A stretch of 11,790 nt of DNA from Bacteroidales bacterium (GTDB lineage: Bacteria; Bacteroidota; Bacteroidia; Bacteroidales; Bacteroidaceae), in contig SFIS01000088.1 in NCBI GenBank assembly GCA_004555245.1, positions 1 to 11,790 on the forward strand, read 5' to 3'. Below the pieces are notes generated by a model. The model did not search any database, was not told where the DNA came from, and was given only the letters and a program-made list of their open reading frames with translations. This document shows, piece after piece, positions 7,044 through 11,790 of this stretch. Each line of letters opens with the position of its first letter. The stretch's first letter is position 1. Position numbers and translations under genes: made by a program.

Positions 7044-7837
7044 GTCGGGAGTTGGGCTTCCACCATGTTCGTGAGTTCGACAAATTGCTCTACGGTGAGC
7101 TGTTCGGGGCGCATGGTCATCATCGGGTGGGAGAAGAAATCGGGAGCGGGCATGGCTGATGAGCCGAATAGCTGTTTCAGCGACACGCGCAGCATCTTGC
7201 GGCGCTGGTTGAAGACTGTCTTCACGACGCGGCGGAAGAGCAGCTCGTCGCAGCCGAGGTCAGTGACGCCGTTGCGCGTCATGCGTATGACTGCGGATTT
7301 CACCTTCGGCGGCGGGTTGAAGACTGTCTCGTCAACGGTGAAGAGATACTCCGTGTCGTACCATGCCTGTATCAGCACCGAGAGGATGCCGTAAGCCTTG
7401 TTGCCCGGTTGTGATGCGATGCGCAACGCCACCTCGCGCTGTATCATGCCTGTGCAGCAGGGTATGAGGTCTTTGTTGTCGAGCATCTTGAAGAAGATCT
7501 GCGACGATATGTCGTACGGATAGTTTCCGGTGAGAACGAACTCCTTTCCTCCGAAGACCTCGTTGAGGTCCATGCGCAGGAAGTCGCCCGCGATGATCTG
7601 CTGCTGGAAGTCCGGCCACCGTTCGTTGAGATACGCCACGCTCTCTTTGTCAATCTCCACCACCTTGAACGGTCGCGGCTTCTGCTTGAGATACTGTGTC
7701 ATTACGCCCATGCCCGGACCTATCTCGAGTACGGGGATGTCAGGCATGGCATCGACGGTGTCGGCGATGCGGCGGGCGATTGAGAGGTCTGTCAGGAAGT
7801 GCTGTCCTAACTGTTTCTTTGCTCTTACTTGTTTCAT
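7037..7837 (-). CDS. rsmA: 16S rRNA (adenine1518-N6/adenine1519-N6)-dimethyltransferase RsmA/KsgA
   Basis: 266 residues, normal for the family. It dimethylates two adjacent adenosines in the 3' terminal hairpin of 16S rRNA, using S-adenosylmethionine, late in 30S assembly. Motifs: KKQLGQHFL (7-15), the SAM-binding VLEIGPGMG (36-44), acidic VEID (60-63), AGDF (83-86), the catalytic N-x-P-Y motif as NYPY (105-108, Tyr where Leu or Ile is common), FNPPPKVKSAV and FNQRRKMLR in the C-terminal domain. It starts 17 bases after aroB ends and its stop overlaps the next gene, so it is a middle cistron of the aroB transcript. Also called ksgA. Confidence 0.97.
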   Translation of the reverse strand: MKQVRAKKQLGQHFLTDLSIARRIADTVDAMPDIPVLEIGPGMGVMTQYLKQKPRPFKVVEIDKESVAYLNERWPDFQQQIIAGDFLRMDLNEVFGGKEFVLTGNYPYDISSQIFFKMLDNKDLIPCCTGMIQREVALRIASQPGNKAYGILSVLIQAWYDTEYLFTVDETVFNPPPKVKSAVIRMTRNGVTDLGCDELLFRRVVKTVFNQRRKMLRVSLKQLFGSSAMPAPDFFSHPMMTMRPEQLTVEQFVELTNMVEAQLPTC

Positions 7838-7854
7838 CGTGTGGGGGAGGAGTG

Positions 7855-8943
7855 TCAGTTCTCGCGGTAGAAGTCGAGTGCCTCGTATATCTCTTCGCGT
7901 GTTGCAGTCCGGTTGATTTCTATTCCGCCTATGGAGGAAAGGAGTGTGAAGTTGATGATGCCCGCCGTGTTCTTCTTGTCGTGTGTCATGAGGTTGAAGA
8001 GGGTGGGGTAGTCGTCGCAGGTCAGAGGCATCTTGCCGTAGTGGTCGTTGATGTATCTGACGGTGGTGTGCATGATGTCAGTGGGGAATGCTGTCTTCAC
8101 GCAGGAGAGGTAGAGCTCGCAGATGATGCCGTAGGCTACGGCATAGCCGTGTGGTATGGGCTTTATCCCGGGGGCATGAGTTCCGTCATCGCGCCTGCCG
8201 TTGCTCATGGCGAAGCTCTCGAAGGCGTGGCCTGCGGTGTGTCCGAGATTCAGCGCCTTGCGGATGCCATGTTCGAGAGGGTCAATCTCAACGACATGCT
8301 CTTTCACTGCAACCGATTCTGCCACCATGCGCTGCAGGGCGGCGAGGTCGGGGCGAGAGATGTCATAGTCCACCAGTTCGCGCCACATCGCCGTGGTGTC
8401 CGGGTTGATGAGCCCGTGTTTCAGCATCTCGGCATATCCGGAGCGCATCTCTGTGTCTGGGAGAGTGGCGAGGAAGCGTGTGTCGAGGATTACGACGTCA
8501 GAGGTGTTGAACACGCCGACTTCGTTCTTCAGCCCACCGAAGTTGATGCCCGTCTTTCCGCCTACTGAAGCATCGACGAGTGAGAGCAGCGTTGTGGGGA
8601 TGTTGATGAAGTGTATGCCGCGCTTGAATGTTGATGCTGCGAAGCCTCCGAGATCTGTCACCATGCCTCCTCCGAGGTTCACCATCATCGAATGTCGCGT
8701 CGCGCCGCCTTCCTGCAGTGCGGTCCACACCTGTGCCAGCGCGTCGAGATTCTTGTTCGCGTCGCCCGAGGCGATGGTGACGAGGCGTGCGCCGGAGAGG
8801 ATGGGGAAGGACTGGATGTGCGGAAGGCAGAGGCGTGCCGTCACGTCGTCGCAGAGGATGAAGAGGCGATCGGGGCGCACATCGTTTATTGCGTCTGCAA
8901 TGTGCTGCTCTATAGAGGTGGAGATGATTACTTTCTGTTTCAT
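7855..8943 (-). CDS. aroB: 3-dehydroquinate synthase AroB
   Basis: 362 residues, normal for the family. It converts DAHP to 3-dehydroquinate in the second step of the shikimate pathway, with NAD and a divalent metal, in the cytoplasm. Motifs: glycine-rich NAD site NLGGGMVTDLGGF (89-101), IPTTLLSLVDASVGGKTGIN (115-134), SGYAEMLKHGLI (168-179) with metal ligand Glu172, LNLGHTAGHAFE (231-242) with His235, and IPHGYAVAYG (263-272) with His265. Between His239 and His265 are about ten more residues than in the E. coli-type enzyme, and HGY replaces HGE; the latter seems usual in Bacteroidetes. First gene after the promoter at 9017-9047 with a leader of about 65 bases. Confidence 0.97.
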   Translation of the reverse strand: MKQKVIISTSIEQHIADAINDVRPDRLFILCDDVTARLCLPHIQSFPILSGARLVTIASGDANKNLDALAQVWTALQEGGATRHSMMVNLGGGMVTDLGGFAASTFKRGIHFINIPTTLLSLVDASVGGKTGINFGGLKNEVGVFNTSDVVILDTRFLATLPDTEMRSGYAEMLKHGLINPDTTAMWRELVDYDISRPDLAALQRMVAESVAVKEHVVEIDPLEHGIRKALNLGHTAGHAFESFAMSNGRRDDGTHAPGIKPIPHGYAVAYGIICELYLSCVKTAFPTDIMHTTVRYINDHYGKMPLTCDDYPTLFNLMTHDKKNTAGIINFTLLSSIGGIEINRTATREEIYEALDFYREN

Positions 8944-9016
8944 TGTCTATGCCGTGTGATGCTCTTGTTGTGGGTCTCCGGCGCCGCATCCGTCGAGGCG
9001 GTAGAGATTTTGTCGG

Positions 9017-9047
9017 CAAAGATACTGCTTTTTCCTGAAACAGCAAA
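9017..9047 (-). promoter_or_regulatory. Bacteroidetes-type promoter of the aroB operon
   Basis: On the minus strand TTTG (9047-9044) and TATCTTTG (9024-9017) are separated by exactly 19 bases, a full match to the Bacteroidetes pattern TTTG-N19-TAnnTTTG. It lies between the terminator of the upstream lipoprotein gene (9091-9124) and the aroB start at 8943, where a promoter is needed. Likely drives aroB, ksgA and the phosphopantetheinyl transferase, perhaps also miaA. Confidence 0.85.
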
Positions 9048-9090
9048 GAAATATCTTGAAAAAGAAAACGTCATCCGTGTGACAGGAAGC

Positions 9091-9124
9091 AAAACGGCGG
9101 CACTCCCAATTGGAATGCCGCCGT
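9091..9124 (-). terminator. Intrinsic terminator after the BACON/OB lipoprotein gene
   Basis: Arms at 9095-9106 and 9112-9123 give a GC-rich 12-bp stem (core CGGCGGCA) with a five-base loop. The single irregular pair becomes a G-U wobble in the minus-strand RNA, supporting that orientation. A run of four T follows on the minus strand (9094-9091). It starts about 35 bases after the stop codon at 9159. Confidence 0.8.
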
Positions 9125-9158
9125 AATTGTTTATGGTGTCATTATGCTTTGTTCCGCA

Positions 9159-10772
9159 TTATTCCGCTTTCTTTACAGCGAAGCATACTGCGTTCTTGCC
9201 CTGAGGTGCATCATTGTGTGATGTCTTGATTGTCACGACAGTGATGACATCACCGACAACGATGCCGTTGTCGCCGAGGAAATTCTTCTTGTTTGTGCCG
9301 GTCCAGTCGCCGTAGCATCCGTAGAGATAAACATTGGCTCCTGTCTCGTCCTCGATATATACGTTGCCGTATGTGGCGTTTGCAATTTTTGTGATTTTGC
9401 CGGTGAGGACATAGAACTTGTTGTTGTCGTCGGCTGCAGCGTTGAAATCAGCAAGCGAAATAGCTTCAGCAGAAGCGCAAAGCTCCTCGATTGTGGCGTT
9501 AGACATCTGGGGTGAACCCTTATACTCAGCATGAGGACCTACGATATTCACAATGTCACCCTCCTTGACGGGATAATCACTGTAGTTGGTAGTTCCATAT
9601 ACATAAACCTCACCACTGAAGTCCTGGATGTAGATATTACCATACTTGGTATTTGCAACCTTGGTCACAAGACCATAGATGCGATACTGGGCGTCACCAA
9701 CAGGCTTTGCATTAAACTCGGCACATGTGACAGGAACAATAGAGCCCTCCTGAACAAAAGAATATGTAACCTCAGATGAATTATTTGAATTGGAAGATGT
9801 AAAGACTATCGAACCGGAACGTGCAGCACCGTCATTTGGCAATACATTAAATGTAAAGACACATGTGTCAGCAGGATTCTTCTCCAATTTGGTAGGTACA
9901 CCGGCAATGAACTTGGAAGACTTGTATTCCACCATTCCCTTACTCTCTTCAGGGATTGAGAAATAAGCTCCACTACCCTTATATGCAACCTTAACAGAAA
10001 TCTCGGCACCATCCTTGGAAATACCCTTGGTCTCAGTTTCACCATCAATCTTTATCAGCGACTTAACAATCCTTACGACAGTTACATTAACCATCTCAAT
10101 TGTAGTTCCGTAAGTGCTGCGAGGACCTTCGATTGTAATTACGTCACCAATCTCTATTCCAAGAGAACTGAAATTTTTCTCAGCACCGTCCTTGTCAAGA
10201 GTTCCATAAACATACACCTCGCCGGTACCGTCATTTACATACATATTTCCGTATGTAGTATTGGCTATGGCAGTTACAGTACCACTAACACGATAGTTCT
10301 TGCCATCAAGTCCCTGCTCGTTGAAATAAGCACAACTTACAGTCTCGGGATCAAACGTGCCCTGACGCACCTTAAGATGCTGGCGAGTATTGCCAACCTC
10401 GATAACAATCTCAGTCTCATGACCTCCATCAGAAGCTGGAGCCGTAAAAGTAATCTCACTCTCACCGGCTTCTCCCGACAGTTTTGAGATAGAGCACCAT
10501 AAATCCTTATATACAGGTTCTCCCGTGTTTTTGTCTGTACCGCTCAAATACTGAGTTTTGCCTGTTGACTCATTAACAATCAGGTCTTTCATCTTCCAAG
10601 GCTGGTTGGCGTTGATTGTCACTTTCGCCTGACCACCTGTAGAAGGAATTGACACGTATGTCTGAGATACACTCATTTCGCTGAGTGAACCAAGAGCATC
10701 ATCATCCTTTGAGCATCCTGTGAATACAAGAGCAGCAAGGACAGTCAAAAACAAATATTTTATTCTATTCAT
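9159..10772 (-). CDS. Surface lipoprotein with BACON-like and three OB-fold-like domains
   Basis: 537 residues. A lipoprotein signal (MNRIKYLFLTVLAALVFTGC) puts the lipidated cysteine at residue 20; the following SKDDD resembles the acidic signal that sends Bacteroidetes lipoproteins to the cell surface. Residues 33-138 and about 240-343 look like BACON-type beta-sandwich domains (first ends ...HLKVRQG, second ...YSFVQEG). Three repeats share the pattern FN-(10-20)-Y-x-x-x-G-x-(V/I)-T-x-(I/V)-A-N-x-x-Y-G-N-x-Y-(6)-G-x-x-Y-x-Y-G: residues 146-235, 349-432 and 438-535. They look like OB-fold domains of the kind annotated as nucleic-acid or sugar binding in Bacteroidetes surface proteins; the ligand is unknown. 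It follows the TonB-dependent receptor by 17 bases and ends at its own terminator, so the two are probably co-transcribed and act together in uptake. It is not SusD-like (no SusD helical-repeat features seen). A+T-richer than the aroB side. Confidence 0.85.
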   Translation of the reverse strand: MNRIKYLFLTVLAALVFTGCSKDDDALGSLSEMSVSQTYVSIPSTGGQAKVTINANQPWKMKDLIVNESTGKTQYLSGTDKNTGEPVYKDLWCSISKLSGEAGESEITFTAPASDGGHETEIVIEVGNTRQHLKVRQGTFDPETVSCAYFNEQGLDGKNYRVSGTVTAIANTTYGNMYVNDGTGEVYVYGTLDKDGAEKNFSSLGIEIGDVITIEGPRSTYGTTIEMVNVTVVRIVKSLIKIDGETETKGISKDGAEISVKVAYKGSGAYFSIPEESKGMVEYKSSKFIAGVPTKLEKNPADTCVFTFNVLPNDGAARSGSIVFTSSNSNNSSEVTYSFVQEGSIVPVTCAEFNAKPVGDAQYRIYGLVTKVANTKYGNIYIQDFSGEVYVYGTTNYSDYPVKEGDIVNIVGPHAEYKGSPQMSNATIEELCASAEAISLADFNAAADDNNKFYVLTGKITKIANATYGNVYIEDETGANVYLYGCYGDWTGTNKKNFLGDNGIVVGDVITVVTIKTSHNDAPQGKNAVCFAVKKAE

Positions 10773-10789
10773 AATTATGCTTCTAAAAA

Positions 10790-11790
10790 TTAATTGAATA
10801 TGTACTTAATACCTACAGATGCATACCAGCACTGGCCTACAGCATGATTATATACCCATTTATCGGTTGACGTATTAACTGCCGACGGTGTAGAGAAAAC
10901 AGGATAGCCCTCTGAATCTGTGCCCTCATACTTGAGAATTCGTCCCGAGTTAAGCTTAGAATTCATATACTTGGCAACACCCCATTTAGAGTTGAACAGA
11001 TTAAGGATATTCTTTATGTCACAGCTAAGCTGCAATGTGTGCTTTGTCTTACCTACATTGACAGAGAAATCATGCTTGTAGCTTACATCCACACGATGAA
11101 CCCAAGGGTTATATACACTGTAAGCCTCAGCATATTCGCCCTGATGCTTGCTCAAGTAGCTGTCGCTATGCACATAATCCATAAAGCGCTTCTGGTCATC
11201 ATCACTTACAAATCGGAACTCGCCATTCTTCACCTGCTCGTCGGTCGGTATATACAGGGCGTCATAGCTATAACCGTCGCCATTCATGTCATTTGCGAGC
11301 ATATATGAATAATTGTATCCACCCTGATATGTCTCATAGATAATATTCAAGTGGTTGCCGTGCTTGTCATTATGCGATGCATGAAGTACAAAACGGTTGG
11401 GAGTGTTATTGATGGCGTTGTGGAGACGGATATGATTAGGTCCCTCCGATGTAGGCACGTATGTGAAGGCTGACTCAGCAGCAGAACCAGGCATACTTGT
11501 CACTTCCTTCTTCACCGAATGAGTATAAGCAGCCATAATATTGAGAGTCTCGATAGGACGGATATTCAACTGCAAACTTGCCTGCCAAGCATATCCGCGG
11601 CTTGTGTTTTCAAGTACGAACGCCTTGGTGTTTGTACGGAATGTTTCAGGGAAAACAGGACGATTGTCTGCACCATTGAACCTCGTATATCCTTCAACAG
11701 GCAGCATACTCCAGTCACTTATACATACATCATTAATCATCTTGTTGTAGATAACCTCTCCTGTAACAGAGAAGGGGAATGATGTAGGCA
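10790..11790 (-). CDS. TonB-dependent receptor, Oar-like (C-terminal part; N-terminus beyond right edge)
   Basis: The frame is open to the right edge, so the gene starts outside the window; about 333 C-terminal residues are visible. They look like the last strands of an outer-membrane beta-barrel: alternating polar and hydrophobic stretches, the segment NDMNGDGYSYDALYIPTDE, then HRVDVSYKHDFSVNVG, LQLSCDIKNILNLFNSKWG and a terminal strand ending SVGIKYIFN. These are typical of the TonB-dependent receptors with an N-terminal carboxypeptidase-like regulatory domain (Oar type) rather than SusC, but the plug and N-terminus cannot be checked. The last residue is Asn after Phe, a slight change from the usual terminal aromatic. 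It should import a substrate across the outer membrane with TonB energy. The lipoprotein downstream is the likely partner. Substrate unknown. Confidence 0.88.
   Translation of the reverse strand, partial: PTSFPFSVTGEVIYNKMINDVCISDWSMLPVEGYTRFNGADNRPVFPETFRTNTKAFVLENTSRGYAWQASLQLNIRPIETLNIMAAYTHSVKKEVTSMPGSAAESAFTYVPTSEGPNHIRLHNAINNTPNRFVLHASHNDKHGNHLNIIYETYQGGYNYSYMLANDMNGDGYSYDALYIPTDEQVKNGEFRFVSDDDQKRFMDYVHSDSYLSKHQGEYAEAYSVYNPWVHRVDVSYKHDFSVNVGKTKHTLQLSCDIKNILNLFNSKWGVAKYMNSKLNSGRILKYEGTDSEGYPVFSTPSAVNTSTDKWVYNHAVGQCWYASVGIKYIFN

Noticed and set aside
7696..8568. Long plus-strand open frame (290 codons) antisense to aroB and ksgA
   Set aside because: It lies opposite two clearly conserved genes and its translation has no recognisable domain; long antisense frames are expected in G+C-rich coding DNA.
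1..11790. tRNA, rRNA, CRISPR, insertion sequence or phage genes
   Set aside because: No T-arm-like motif in a cloverleaf context, no regularly spaced repeats, and no transposase, integrase or phage protein among the translated frames.

Overview
The window looks like chromosome of a Bacteroidales bacterium, most likely Prevotellaceae or a close relative (inference). Evidence: the two upstream boxes fit the Bacteroidetes promoter pattern TTTG-N19-TAnnTTTG, most genes lack a Shine-Dalgarno sequence, one protein is a BACON-domain surface lipoprotein next to an Oar-like TonB-dependent receptor, and the glycogen gene trio (GH133 debranching enzyme, GT-B glucosyltransferase, GH57 protein) is of Bacteroidales type. 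Every supported gene is on the minus strand, so transcription runs from high to low coordinates. No tRNA, rRNA, CRISPR array, insertion sequence or phage gene was seen.

Layout in order of transcription. (1) 11790-9159: a TonB-dependent receptor, entering from the right edge and lacking its N-terminus, followed 17 bases later by a 537-residue lipoprotein with two BACON-like segments and three OB-fold-like repeats. A hairpin terminator at 9091-9124 closes this pair. This part is clearly richer in A+T than the rest. (2) 9047-5336: a very good Bacteroidetes promoter, then aroB (shikimate pathway), rsmA/ksgA (16S rRNA dimethylation), a Sfp-type phosphopantetheinyl transferase overlapping ksgA by 7 bases, and after about 100 bases a MiaA-type tRNA dimethylallyltransferase. 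These are housekeeping genes. (3) 5216-351: a probable promoter, then a GH133-type glycogen debranching enzyme, a glycogen-synthase-like GT-B glycosyltransferase and a GH57 alpha-amylase-like protein, closed by a hairpin terminator at 253-294. (4) 1-350: a gene-free stretch with that terminator, a second two-sided hairpin, and a possible promoter pointing out of the window to the left.

The most interesting region is the glycogen cluster. The GH57 protein reads through intact, but its sequence motifs suggest it has lost the catalytic glutamate and the fifth conserved region, while carrying a coiled coil and a strongly basic Lys/Ala/Thr tail built on a perfect 18-base tandem repeat. The glycosyltransferase is broken by a frameshift near 2888-2938. 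The debranching enzyme has Asn where relatives often have Asp in a W-M-D motif. The second point of interest is the lipoprotein with triplicated OB-like domains paired with a TonB-dependent receptor, which may be an uptake system of unknown substrate.
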